Below, one piece after another: positions 32,219 to 42,442 of a stretch of 64,000 nucleotides of DNA (within the stretch, counting starts at the first letter, position 1; every line of letters begins with the position of its first letter). Under the pieces are notes generated by a model. That model made no database searches and was not told the DNA's origin. It was given only the letters and a program-made list of their open reading frames with translations. The position numbers and the translations under genes were made by a program. Source of the DNA: Pyropia yezoensis. Taxonomy: Eukaryota; Rhodophyta; Bangiophyceae; Bangiales; Bangiaceae. The stretch lies in the NCBI GenBank assembly GCA_009829735.1, contig CM020618.1:36370894-36434893 (forward strand). The letters are read 5' to 3'.

Positions 32219-34399
32219 ATGGATGCGGTGCTGAGGCCATGGAGCGTATGGGACATGGTCAAGACCTTCTACAGCCGCACCGTTGGCGCATACATCCCGG
32301 CCAAGGTGCACCTGTCGCGGCTGCTCGAGTCCTGTGGCCTAGCTCCACTGACGCACCAAACGGATTGGGTGGGGCTGTTTGAGCGGCACCCCGATTTTGA
32401 AATGGTGGACGTGGACACCACCGCCGTGCTTCACCAAGCGCTGTCGGACTTACGGCGGCACTTTGAGTCACTCAATGGGCGCACCCGTCAGGCGCTGCCT
32501 TTCTTCACGTCGTATGGGGGGAGCGGCAAGTCGCGTACCTGTGGCAAGCTGGCCTCTCTTGTCTCGCGTGTGCGTCGCGGAGACGTTGATGCGGCTGCTG
32601 CCCTGGATTCGGGGGGCGCTAGCCCGCTGGCCCATTCCCTAACTACGCTGTCCGCGTGGGTGAAGATGCTGCGCATCGTTGGCATCAACTTCAACAGCTC
32701 CAGGTGGGGCTTGGGAGCAGACGACCGGGACCTCATGTCGTACGGCGTCTTCATCCCTCTCTACCTACGTATGCTCTTCTTCAATATGGCCGACCTTAGC
32801 GAGGACTCCTCATCCGAGCAATGGCAGCAGCTCTGCAAGCGGTGCAAGGCCCTCCTGGCGGCCGGCTTTCTCGACCAAGGGACGCTGGCTGATGGCGTGT
32901 GCAACATGTTGTTGGACCTGGCAGGTCAGAGGACGCCTTTCCAGCCGGTTATCGTCCTGGTGGACGAGCTGCAGAAGGTGACGGACTTCTTTATTGAACC
33001 AGCTGATGTTGGGGATGCGTACCGCTCCGAGATCTGTCGGCTGACAGACACCGTTGGTGGCCGTGCTGTCTTCTCGTCGGTAAGCTCTTTGCTGATGACG
33101 CGGGAAAGGAGTGCCTCCAAGCGCCCTGTGAAGGAGCTGCTGCGCCTACCCCGCATCCCCGCCGTAGCCATCCTCCAAGAAGCTCTGCGTCTGAACGCGG
33201 AGAGGGGGGTCTTCCTTAGCTTCAACGGCACTGTGGCGACGTGAAGCTTTGTCGGGGCGGCCCCACCCGGCCCTGCCGGGCTTGCATCCCAAGGTTTGTC
33301 TGCACTGGCGTGCTTGGTCGGTGACAACGTGCGATTTGCGACCTTCCTGGCTTGGCAGCTGACACGGGCGGAGGTCCAAACGGGTGCGGTGTGGGACGTG
33401 ATTGCCTCTACAGCTGATTTCGTTGGCTTGCCGGGTGATGACCTCTGGGCTCAGCCCTACGGCCCGTCGGTCCTGGCTCACGTCTTGCTGGGCGCGCAGG
33501 TACGGTCCCAGAGCCCAGTGCTGGACGCGGCCGGCCGCACTCTGGGCTCAACCTGGGGCACCCTGCAGCTGCGTGGCCACGTCCAGTCTGTCGGAGGCGA
33601 GCGGTTTGTGCCGGAGCTACCACTTTTTGTAGCGTGGTCCTTGTCCGGGGTGCCCGCTGAGCAGGAGCGCGTCTTCATTTACCGCTCGGTCGGCAAGATG
33701 CTACAATGGCGGTCGTCCGTCATATCGTGGTGCGGTTGGGAGCTGTTCTATCCTTGCTGCTTGATGGCACTTGACAATGCCCGCGTCCTCGTGTACCAGG
33801 GCTCCTTGACTGCATCCTTGGTAGCGCTCTTCCCGACTTTTTCATTCATTAGACGTGGGGTTCTTCTGACGAGAGAGGCCATTGAGGCTGCGCAGCCTCG
33901 CCGCAACCTGCAGGTCACTACCCTTCAACGCCTCATGGACGGCTTTATTGCTGGTGACGGTCGTCTCGTCAACCACGTTTGGCGGCTCAACCAGGGGGCG
34001 CCTGCTATTGATGCTGCCGTTGTGTACACGAAGGCCGATGGAGAGCAGGTCCTTCTTTGCTTGCAACTGATGTTCTCTAGTGCAGAGGCAGGGACGTCCA
34101 CGACCTGGTCGCTGTGCTCCGACTGGGTCAAGGCCATGCGGGACCGCTGTGCTCAAGCGGCGGGCGAAGCCTGGCCCTGCGTGACGCAGTGGGTGGCCTT
34201 CTTGGTCGTCGCTCGTCGTTCCCGCGGAACTGGTCTCCCGCACGAGCAGGGAGCCAACACGCCGTGGATGGACAACGCCCTTGTGCTCTGCTGGGAAGAC
34301 TTGGACGCCCACCTTGTCAGCTTCCTTTTTAGCCTCGCAAACCACGCGGAGACGCTGTTTGAAGCTGAGATCGTTGAGGTTGGCCATCAGGAGCACTAG
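32219..34399 (+). pseudogene. P-loop NTPase with nuclease-like C-terminus, possible Crinkler-RHS type; in-frame stop
   Basis: One frame is open from about 31637 to 34399 except for a TGA at 33242-33244; the first ATG is at 32219. The first half carries a Walker A-like segment (FFTSYGGSGKSRT) and a clear Walker B (VIVLVDELQKV), so it is a P-loop NTPase. The second half contains WCGWELFYPCCLM, AIDAAVVYTKADGEQ and LLCLQLMFSS, resembling the spacing of a PD-(D/E)xK-like nuclease fold in which Gln follows the Asp strand. NTPase plus such a nuclease is the architecture of eukaryotic Crinkler-RHS (CR) proteins, proposed effectors derived from mobile elements. This assignment is inference; an unrelated STAND-like ATPase is the alternative. 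The stop could be a nonsense mutation or lie in an unrecognised intron. Confidence 0.45.
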
Positions 34400-36096
34400 T
34401 GAACGCTGCGGGCGAGTTGCGTCTCGGCTGGTCCACATGTACGCCTGAGCTGGGGATGCGAGTGATGGCCTTGATTATCCGTGTCGAGCGACCCCAGCCG
34501 GCGAAGCTCTGGCTCGAGCATCGGAGGCAGCCGGCGGGTTGTGGAGCCGCGGAGCGGGGGGAGTAGGTCGAGTTTGGTCATCGGCAGTGAGTTCAACCGA
34601 CGATTGGCGGCGGTATCTCGGGCGGCTAGTGGCGCCTCCTTGCCATCACAGCCGAGTGCGACTAGCATTACTAGGCGCTGCAGCTGCTACCTCTGCCGCC
34701 GGTGCCGCCGCCGCCGCCGCTGCCGCCGTCTCCGCTGCCGGTTCCGGCGGCGTCGGCGGTGGTGGTTGTGGTGGTGGTGGTGGTGGAAGAAGGAGCTGTA
34801 GTACTCTGAGTACTCCGAGTGGTGGTGGTGGTGGTGGGAGAAGCCGCGGGAATACTTTGAGTCTTCTGAGCACTCCAGCTCCTTCCACCCCCACCACCAC
34901 CACCACCCACACCACTGGTGATGTGGGTGGTTGTGGGAGTAGCGTGGATGAGTCGGCGCTGCTGCTGGACGACGATGGTGGCTCGGACGATGGCAGCAGC
35001 TGGGAGGGCGACTGGCAGAACGCGTGCAGCGACAGTGCGGGTTGGGGCTGGGGCGCCGCCGCCGCTGGTGGCGGCGGCGGCGGCTGCGGCGGGGCGCCCA
35101 AGAGCCTTGGCGCGTCGCGGCGGGAGCGGGAGATTGCAGTGTCCGAGGTGATGCCCTGGTCGCTGCGGACGATTGAAAATATGAGCGGCCTCGAGGGCGA
35201 CGGCGGCGGCGCCAGGGCCGGGCTGTGAACGCGCCGGCACGCCGATGACGTTGGGGGGTGGGGGGGCGAGCGGATGGCTGAGGGGGCGGCTAGCGGATCC
35301 CGGGGGTGTGTGTGGCGTAAAGTTTAGGGGACGACGACAAGGAAGGGGGGAGGGAGGATGGACACTGGGGCTGGGGGGACGTTGAATGCGCTCGTCGGAC
35401 TGGCGGGACAGGTGGGCGGGCGGGCGGGTGGGCGGGCAGGCGGGCGGGATGCAAAAGAAGAAGGTTGACGCCACGGCTGTGTTGCTTCCCGACGTCCTCC
35501 CGACGCCTTCCCGACGCCTTCCCGACGCCTTCCCGACGCCTTCCCGACGCCGGTACTCTACCACCGCTACCGCCTCGGGCCACCCACCACTGTCCCCGTG
35601 AAAGAACCGCAGTGGGGGTTTGCGGGGTATTCTCACCCGCAGTGGCGGCGGGCGCTCCTTGGCGGCGTCCGCGTCAGCGGGCAGTCGGCCAGCAGACGAC
35701 CTGGATGACATGGACGAGACGTATGAGCGTGACCCGTCGCAGACGTCGTCTGCTTGCGCGTCGGGCGAGACGGACTCGAGCGGCCGCCAGGGGAGCGACC
35801 CTACCAGCACCCCAAGTTCACGGGTTGCTCGGTTTTGGCGGACGTCTGACTCGGCATTGCGGATGGCGGTCGCTTTAGATGTGGATGACATCTCTGCATT
35901 CGACTGAGGGGCCTCAGCGTCAGGTGTATGTGTCTCTGTTTCGCTTCTCATCTCACTCTTTCGGACCCGCTACGATGACTGTTTAGGCGAGGAGGGAGGG
36001 GTGGGACAGCTGGCGAGCGCATGAGTGTGGCTTCTATTTTCTTTTAGTAGCCTTCACACTAGAGTGTCCTGCGCAGGTGCTCATTCTCGATGCCGC
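34400..36096. other. Low-complexity stretch with minisatellite
   Basis: Triplet-rich runs (GCC/GGT) lie at about 34680-34920. An 11-base tandem repeat (CCTTCCCGACG, about six copies) lies at 35490-35555. Two plus-strand frames (34539-35228 and 35620-35907) are Ser/Asp/Gly-rich; the second ends ALRMAVALDVDDISAFD and might be a terminal exon. No function can be assigned. Confidence 0.4.
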
Positions 36097-36336
36097 TGGG
36101 TAGACAGTTGCGCCCAGCACCGCGACACGCAGTGGCGCCGAAGCGCAAAGCTCAAAGTGCCCGACCTCCACCGCGTGGATCACCATCTTTTCCGACAGCT
36201 CAATAACCACCCACCGGGGGTTGACGTGGCACGGCGCAAGCGCGTACTTGTCCCAGTTCTCGTCGAGCAAGTTCTTTCCGCCAATGGTGCTCTCTGAGGC
36301 GGCCAGGACGCGGGCGCCCGCGTCAACGGATGCAAA
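36097..36336 (-). pseudogene. SUN-domain (SLP1/SUCO-like) fragment
   Basis: The minus strand reads FASVDAGARVLAASESTIGG, KNLLDENWDKYALAPC, PRWVVIELSEKMVIHAVEV, then GHFEL and LGATVYP. This follows the N-terminal half of the SUN domain as found in SLP1/SUCO proteins (family pattern: N-ASVDCGA, DKYMLAPC, KWFVVELSE, ANFE, VLGS..YP). Those proteins act at the ER or nuclear envelope. A TAA lies immediately upstream in frame, and similarity stops abruptly after VYP. It is therefore an isolated fragment, either a relic exon or captured sequence. Confidence 0.65.
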
Positions 36337-37340
36337 TTAGAACAGTTTCTTGCGCAACGCGTGGTCGGCATTGGAGACCTCAAGGAGGGGGGGGGAAACT
36401 GGCACCAGAGGCGGCCACGTTGCCCAGGCCAGCTGCCGGGACAGCCACGCCGGCGACCGCAGGAGGGCGCCCGCTACGGGCACCCTCGCCGCCACCCCAG
36501 CGCGGGCGCGCGCGGCCGCCGCCGCCACCGTCGCCGGCCACGAGGCCGTTGCCAACGCCGCGAGCCTGGCAGGAACTGTGGACGTATTGGGCGGGCATAG
36601 CGGGGGACCGCCCGCCTCCCCCTGCAAACGCGGTGGCCGCTCACGGGAGCTGCACACCGCAAACCACCGCAAGCGCTGGTGGGGACCTGTTGGCGTCCCC
36701 GCCCACAACGGCCGACCACAAGGTCGACGGCTCGACCGGGGACACGCCCAGCAGGCCACCGTCCAAGCCGGCCAGGAGGGCGTACAACATAACCGGGCGC
36801 TGCGGTCCCGTCTCTGCGGCGGCGGCTGCCGCGGCGGCCGCAGGGCGGAAGGCCGTCCTGGAACGCGCCGCCGCCAACCGCCGCGGCTCGGCGGCGGGGT
36901 GTGCCTGCGCCCCTGGCACGCACATTGCCGACACGACGACGTGGCCGCGTGGGCATGCCGACTGCGGCTGGCGCACGGCGGCGGGCCACTACCACACCGC
37001 CGATAGTGGCGGCACGCACACGGGCGCCGGGCAGGTGCCTGTGGCCGCCATGGGGGGGGGGAGCGGCGGCCGTGCCGCCGTGGCCGCCGCGTCGCCCGAC
37101 GACTGCTCGAGCACGAGGGCCTTCAAGAAGGGTCCATCGCGTGTCGCAAAAGTCGCAAACGGCCGACCGCCAGCCGCGCCGGCGGACGCCCTCGCCACCG
37201 CCGCCGCCGTCGTCGACGGTCGCGGGCACGAGGGCGGTGGCGCCACAGATGGCGCCGCCCGGGGCCGGACAAAGAGGGCGGCCACAGCCGTCGGCCAAAA
37301 TCGGGCTTGTAGCTTGACAGGGGATAAGCAGTGCTGCGCA
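36337..37340. other. GC-rich unassigned stretch
   Basis: Long minus-strand frames are Ala/Pro/Arg-rich. Patches such as RPFATFATRDGPFLKALVLEQS (about 37090-37160) look protein-like but do not match a family I recognise. Possibly further gene debris. Confidence 0.3.
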
Positions 37341-37638
37341 GGGGGGATCGGCACCGACGTCACCGGGAGGCCAAAGTTGCTGTCCTTGGAGCGCAGGCTA
37401 CGGGTTCAAGATGGGAGCCCAAATGGGAGGGGTTTGTTGTTCTACCATGGCCGGCGGTGGATTCACCGCCGGCCCCCTCGTTATAATCCCTCGGAGACAC
37501 CACTAACTACCCTCCACTCCAAGAGGCAAGTCTCTCCGGTCATACGTAACTCGTAGATACCGTGACCAATACGAACTCCCCACGTGACAGTTAAGGATTA
37601 GAAGTAGTCCCCCTAAATTAGTGTCGCAATACGGTCAT
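37341..37638 (-). mobile_element. Solo/truncated LTR of the element 1 family
   Basis: Its reverse complement aligns with the element 1 LTR from about base 14 (ATGACCGTATTG) to GGTGCCGATCCCCC. The outermost start and about the last 45 bases are missing. The TTCTACCATGGCCGGCGG hairpin region is well kept. No internal retroelement sequence adjoins. Confidence 0.88.
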
Positions 37639-39640
37639 GGGTCTTTCACTCGAGACCGGGGTGCCTCGCTCAAACGACCACTTTTGAGCAAAGTCTGAAG
37701 CGCATCACAGCCCGCGCAGTGGGGCCAAGGCGCGGTACCTTATTTTCCGCGCATTTGGCCAAATCGGTCGTGCGCGAGATTGCACGGCCCCCCCGCAGGC
37801 CCCGTAAAGGGTGATTTCCACGTGCAAAAGTGCGCACGGCGGCGCTACGACCATGCTCCTTGACGCTCTTTTTCTCTCACCTCAACGACCGTCATGAGGA
37901 CGACAAGGTCTACCTTCTCGTATAAAGAACAGTCATATTCGTGCTGCTCCGGCCGAAGACGCCTGTTCCTAGCACGCTGTTGCCCGTCGCTGTTCACGAA
38001 AATTGCGCGTGTTTGCATGTTGACCTGCAGCGCTGTGCCAATGCGCTGCCCCGATTTTTTGAGCATATGCAATTCAATACACGTTCGCCGCAAGACCCTG
38101 CAGACCGCGAGCAGGCTTCGTGTTTTTTTGTGCACCGTTTCTCCCTTTCCGCACGTCAAAAACACGGGCTTTGTGCACCATGCCCTGCAGATCGGCGCCG
38201 TGTCACCGGTGTCCTTCTCTCCAACCGAGATCGCCAACCAGGCATCCAGCAGAGTGTGCCCCAACCGGCACATTATGCAAGTGTTGTGCATGCAGCCGCC
38301 GGTTCCGTGTTCTGCGCAACACGGACCGCGTATCAAAATATGCTGTCCGTGCAACGATTCTCTGATTCCGTGGCGGGCGGAGCACGCAATGTGAAATTTT
38401 ACAGCGTGCAACGCCGAGACGCCAGGTCCCCGGGGGCCTGCAAACACGCATTTGACAGGGCGCGCACGTGCGGGCCCGGAAATTCAGGTACCGGGTCCAA
38501 GCCCCGCTGCGCCGTCTCAAACCTCCGGCTGAGACGCCAAAACCGCATCGAGCGCGCTGATACGGGGGCTCAGCGGAAAAAAGCGATTGGTGACGATTGC
38601 AGTCACTCTTCAGGATGACGAGCCCAACTGAGACAGCAATCAAAGTTTTCAGACCAATAGACATCCAGAGAACCACCAGAAATCCGAAAACACCCACTTA
38701 GCCAGTCGGCCGCCACGTCTCTCCTCCCCCCAGGGGGTCGGGGAGAGACGGGGGCCCCCGCTCGCTCCCCCGTTGGTGCCAGAGGCAATCGCCCCCCCCC
38801 TTCGCTCCTTCCGTCGAGGTAGCTGCGAGAGCAACCACCCCACCGCTCCCCACTTCTCCGGCGACGGCCGCAGCCGAAACTTCCCCATCTCCCCGGATTT
38901 CCGCCAGCGCCCGCGTGCCGGGGCGGTACCGCCGCTTGCGGGGGGACCGGCCGGCCGCGGCGGCGGCAGCTCCCGTGACGGGGAGGTGGTGAGGCGGCGC
39001 CACCGCGGCGGGTGGGGGCGCCTTCTTGCGTGGCGCCGGTGACGGCCGGGATCCTGCCACCTTGCGGCCACTGCAGGGGCGGGGGATTTGGGGGCCTCGC
39101 GGCCGCGGCCGCTGCCGCTGCCGCTGCCGCTGCCGCTGTCGCTGCCGCTGCCGCTGCCGCTACGGGCGCCAAGGATTGAGACGCACACGGCGGCGGCGGC
39201 GGCGGCGTCGAGGACGACGTTTGGGCGCGCACTCCATGACAGCGTCGCCTTGGTTACTCCACCGACTTGTGGCGGCCGTCGCCGTCGTACGCGTTGCCAC
39301 ACCGGAGCGCGGGCGAGGTCGGCTGTCAGACCCGCCTGTCTGCCGCCCCGCATCGGCAGGGCTGCCTGTCGGCCGTGCCACTGCTCCGCGCCGCGCGCCG
39401 CTGCGTGGCGGCGTGGCGGAGCCATCAGGACGGGGAAGGTCGCTTGGGGGCGGGAAGTGGCGGAACAACAAACGCCAAGTGCCGAGGGGTGGGCGGGGGC
39501 AGGCAGGTGTGCCACACGCGCCGACCACCGAGCGGCAGCGTCATCGCGTTTCCCCCCTCGCCCCACCCCCCACCTCCCCTCGCCTCACGGACCCCCCGCC
39601 CTCTTCCCCCTTCCTTGACCCCCTCTCAACCGCCGTGTGG
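37639..39640. other. Unassigned stretch; less GC-rich first half, low-complexity second half
   Basis: 37850-38450 has ordinary composition and open frames on both strands (plus 37894-38394, minus 37845-38447), neither recognisable. A GCTGCC hexamer repeat runs at about 39105-39165. A minus-strand frame at 38649-39566 is Ser/Gly/Arg-rich without a known domain. Confidence 0.35.
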
Positions 39641-41374
39641 CTACGGCGGCCACGACGCTGTAGACGCAGACGCGTCGGTGGAGGGCGACCGCGCGGAGGG
39701 CGCGGTCGCGGCGCCGCCGCCGCCAAAGACGCCACTGCCCACAGTGACAGCGGGGGCTTCTCCCGCGCCCGCCGCCGGTGGGGGCCAGTGCAGCACCGCC
39801 CCAGAGGAGGCGGGGAGGGTGCCCCACGCGCCGCTGCCACCGCCGCCACCGCCGCCGCCGTCGCCACCGCCGACCACCTGCACCCCAAAAGGCGGCAGTT
39901 GCGCCGCCGTCGCTGCAGCCACCCCGGCTGAAGCGGCCGCTGCGCCCGTGGCGGCCGCGGCGGCCGGCAGAGGGGTGTAGCCGCCGAGCAAGGGCACTCC
40001 GTCGGAAGGCGGGTCGCCTCCCCCCCCCCCTTCCCACCGCTCCCCCCCCGCCGCGTCGACCGACGTGAGCAACCCAGCGGTGATGCAGGTGGCGTCGTCA
40101 TCGTCTCCCCGCCCCCCCCCCCCCACCAGCGCCGTCGCCCACTCCCCCCCCGCGCGGAGGTACAGGTACGCGCCAATGCCCACGTGCGCGACACAAAACC
40201 CCCCCGCCGCCGCTGCCGACAGGTGGTCCCCAAACAGCACCACCCCCCCCGCAATCGTCAAGAGCTCCTTAAAGACGCCCGCCACCGCCAGTGCCAGCGA
40301 CGAGGTGTCCCGCACGAGCGTGTACTCAGCGAGGAGCAGCACAAAGACGGCGCTGGCAATGCCGCCCAGGACAGCGGCGGTGGCGGCGACGGCGCCGAGG
40401 GGGTTCGCCGTCAGGTGCGCCGCGACAGCGCGGCCTTCTAGCAAAAGCGCAAACGGCGCGACCGCCGCGGCGGTCGCGGGGGAAGTATAGAGTGTGGCCG
40501 TCAGGGGGGGCATGGCCGTCGCCGCTGGCGCCGCCGCCGCGGCGGTGGCGGCGGCGGGAGAGGGGGCAGCAGCGGCGGCCGCCGCACGCCCCTTCAACGC
40601 CACTTGCGTGAGGGCCCAGCGGAAGCCGCCCAGGGCGGTGGCGGACAGCTGCAGCACAAGGCCGGCGAGCACAAAGTCCATCTCCCCCGCCGACGCGAGT
40701 GCAATCCCCCCCGAAATGGCTAGCAGGCACCCGAGGAGGGGCACGCTGAACCGCTCCACCCCTAGCGCCAGCCCCCAGAGCATGACAAAAACGGGGGCGG
40801 TGCCCTTGAGGATGGTACCGTACGATACGGAGAGCAGCTGGAGTGCCACGTTGGACGCCCCAATCTCCGCGGCCGTGCACAGGCCCATGGGCAGCACGTA
40901 CGATGTGAGCTGCTGGCGAGTCAGCGCCGCCGCCCGGTACCGCGGGTGGCGGGTGACGAGGAAGGACCAGCCGCCGGTGACGGCGTTGCTCACCATGGTT
41001 ATCGTCAGGGGAAAGGGGAAGTTGCCGCCGCTCGATAGGACCCACTTGGATACCAGGATGATGGATGCGGAAAGGGCGTACCACGTGACCAGCAGTACCA
41101 CCGTCGCCGCCACCCGTGGCCAAGCAGACGCCATCCCGGCCGAGCCGCCTGCAACCACTGCCGCCCCAAAGGCCACGCCAGGGGCAGAGGGGCCGCCAGC
41201 AGCACCCAAAGGGCCCAGCCGAGTGGCCACGGTGCCCCGGCGGCCGCTCGCAAGCCCGAGTCCCCTGCCTCCCGCGACGGTCTCCCGAACCGCCCGCGAT
41301 GCGGAGCGGAGGCCCCGGAGAACAGCCGCCCAGCGGCGGCGGCCAGCCGCCCAGCCGCTGCCAACGCCGACCAT
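39641..41374 (-). CDS. SLC35C2-like TPT-family transporter
   Basis: The ATG at 41374 gives 577 residues. After an Arg/Gly-rich N-terminus comes a ten-helix TPT/nucleotide-sugar transporter core: WYALSASIILVSKWVLSSGG, FPFPLTITMVSNAV, SYGTILKGTAPVFVMLWGL, MDFVLAGLVLQLSATALGG, FRWALTQVALKG, and TSSLALAVAGVFKELLTIAG. The FRW-LTQ and SSL-LSIAGIFKE blocks match SLC35C2 and plant KT-group members, Golgi/ER or plastid-envelope antiporters; the substrate is not deducible. A 140-residue Gly/Ala-rich C-terminal tail is unusual. A downstream ATG (GMASAWPRVAATVV, near 41134) just before helix 1 is a possible alternative start. No intron is seen. Confidence 0.8.
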   Translation of the reverse strand: MVGVGSGWAAGRRRWAAVLRGLRSASRAVRETVAGGRGLGLASGRRGTVATRLGPLGAAGGPSAPGVAFGAAVVAGGSAGMASAWPRVAATVVLLVTWYALSASIILVSKWVLSSGGNFPFPLTITMVSNAVTGGWSFLVTRHPRYRAAALTRQQLTSYVLPMGLCTAAEIGASNVALQLLSVSYGTILKGTAPVFVMLWGLALGVERFSVPLLGCLLAISGGIALASAGEMDFVLAGLVLQLSATALGGFRWALTQVALKGRAAAAAAAPSPAAATAAAAAPAATAMPPLTATLYTSPATAAAVAPFALLLEGRAVAAHLTANPLGAVAATAAVLGGIASAVFVLLLAEYTLVRDTSSLALAVAGVFKELLTIAGGVVLFGDHLSAAAAGGFCVAHVGIGAYLYLRAGGEWATALVGGGGRGDDDDATCITAGLLTSVDAAGGERWEGGGGGDPPSDGVPLLGGYTPLPAAAAATGAAAASAGVAAATAAQLPPFGVQVVGGGDGGGGGGGGSGAWGTLPASSGAVLHWPPPAAGAGEAPAVTVGSGVFGGGGAATAPSARSPSTDASASTASWPP

Positions 41375-42442
41375 GCACGTGGGTAGCGGATAGGAGTCAG
41401 CAAAGCCGGGGGAGATGGTGGGGGGGGCGTGGACGCCGCTCAACAAGACAGTCCCGCCGCGAGTGGACAGAGAGGGTTGAGGTAGAAGCGGCAGGTGGGC
41501 CCGCGGTGGGTGGCAGCAGGCGACTGGCTGGAATCTACACACGTGGCATGTGTGTACTGTATGAACCTATGTACAGTACATTAGTACAGTACACATTTTC
41601 TTAGGAGCAGCGCCTTTACACACTTCCAATGCTAGACGTCACGCTGCAGCTCCACGTCCCCAACGTCGCCACCCCCAACTTATCAGCTACAGCCACCTTC
41701 CCGTCCTTTTCCCCGTCTGTCACCGTCTCTGTCCGAGCCAGCGGCGGCGGCGTGGTCACCATCCAGTGGGGGTCCGACCCCGGGGAGAGGGGGGGTGTGC
41801 ACGGCTGCCCGGCGCGGGTGGCCGCGGCGAAGAAGCCGCGCACCCGCGGCCCTGCGGGCATCTCTGCGTCGTGCGCCGGCGGGGTGCCGCGGTGGGGGAG
41901 AGGGAGGACCCGTCATCGCCATGACCGCCGCCGCCGCCGCCACCATCCGCTAGTACCACAGAGACCACCCAGCCCAGCCCTTGACCGCGAGAGTGACCCC
42001 GTTGCTGAAAGAAACAATTCGTCTTCAGTCCTCCCCAGTCCAACCGACGTCTTCGCCTTCGACGTATGTACAGGGCGCTTGTTGGCGTCTTGCTGAGTGC
42101 ACATTTTTTCAGAGAACGGCTGTATGCAGTACCCGTGCCCATACCGTCTTTTGGACGGTTATATTTAATATTTGGTCTTCGGCCATCATGATGCACGGTT
42201 CAAAAAGAAAGGCAAGAAAAGGAAATATTTTCGGTCAGCAGGGTGCGAACCTGGAGATTGGGCGGTGCTCCCGCATCACCGCTTTCACAGCCCTCCTCTC
42301 CACCCCGCCTCCCGACTCCACATTCGCCCAAACCTTGCCGGGTTCCTGGACTACGCCTCGCACCTCCCTCACCCCCACCCCCATCACACCCCTGCCTCTC
42401 TCCGTCTCCCGCCCCTCCGCTCCCCCCCCTGTGTCCAGCAAC
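41375..42442. other. Divergent intergenic region between SLC35C2-like and LPA1-like genes
   Basis: Both genes point away from it, so both promoters should lie here. A short CA/GT-rich patch with GTACAGTACA repeats occurs at 41560-41600. A small plus-strand frame at 41629-42096 begins MLDVTLQLHVPNVATPN but matches nothing. Confidence 0.4.

Noticed and set aside
34671..35951. 426-residue minus-strand frame
   Set aside because: Thr/Gly/Pro repeats from triplet tracts and minisatellite; no domain.
37845..38447. 200-residue minus-strand and 166-residue plus-strand frames with ordinary composition
   Set aside because: Neither could be linked to a family, and each is antisense to the other; left as unassigned region.
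42233..42300. tRNA-like GGTTCGCACC with a GCGGTG...CACCGC stem-loop (minus strand)
   Set aside because: The T-arm-like sequence is present, but no matching acceptor 5' strand or D arm was found at the right distance.
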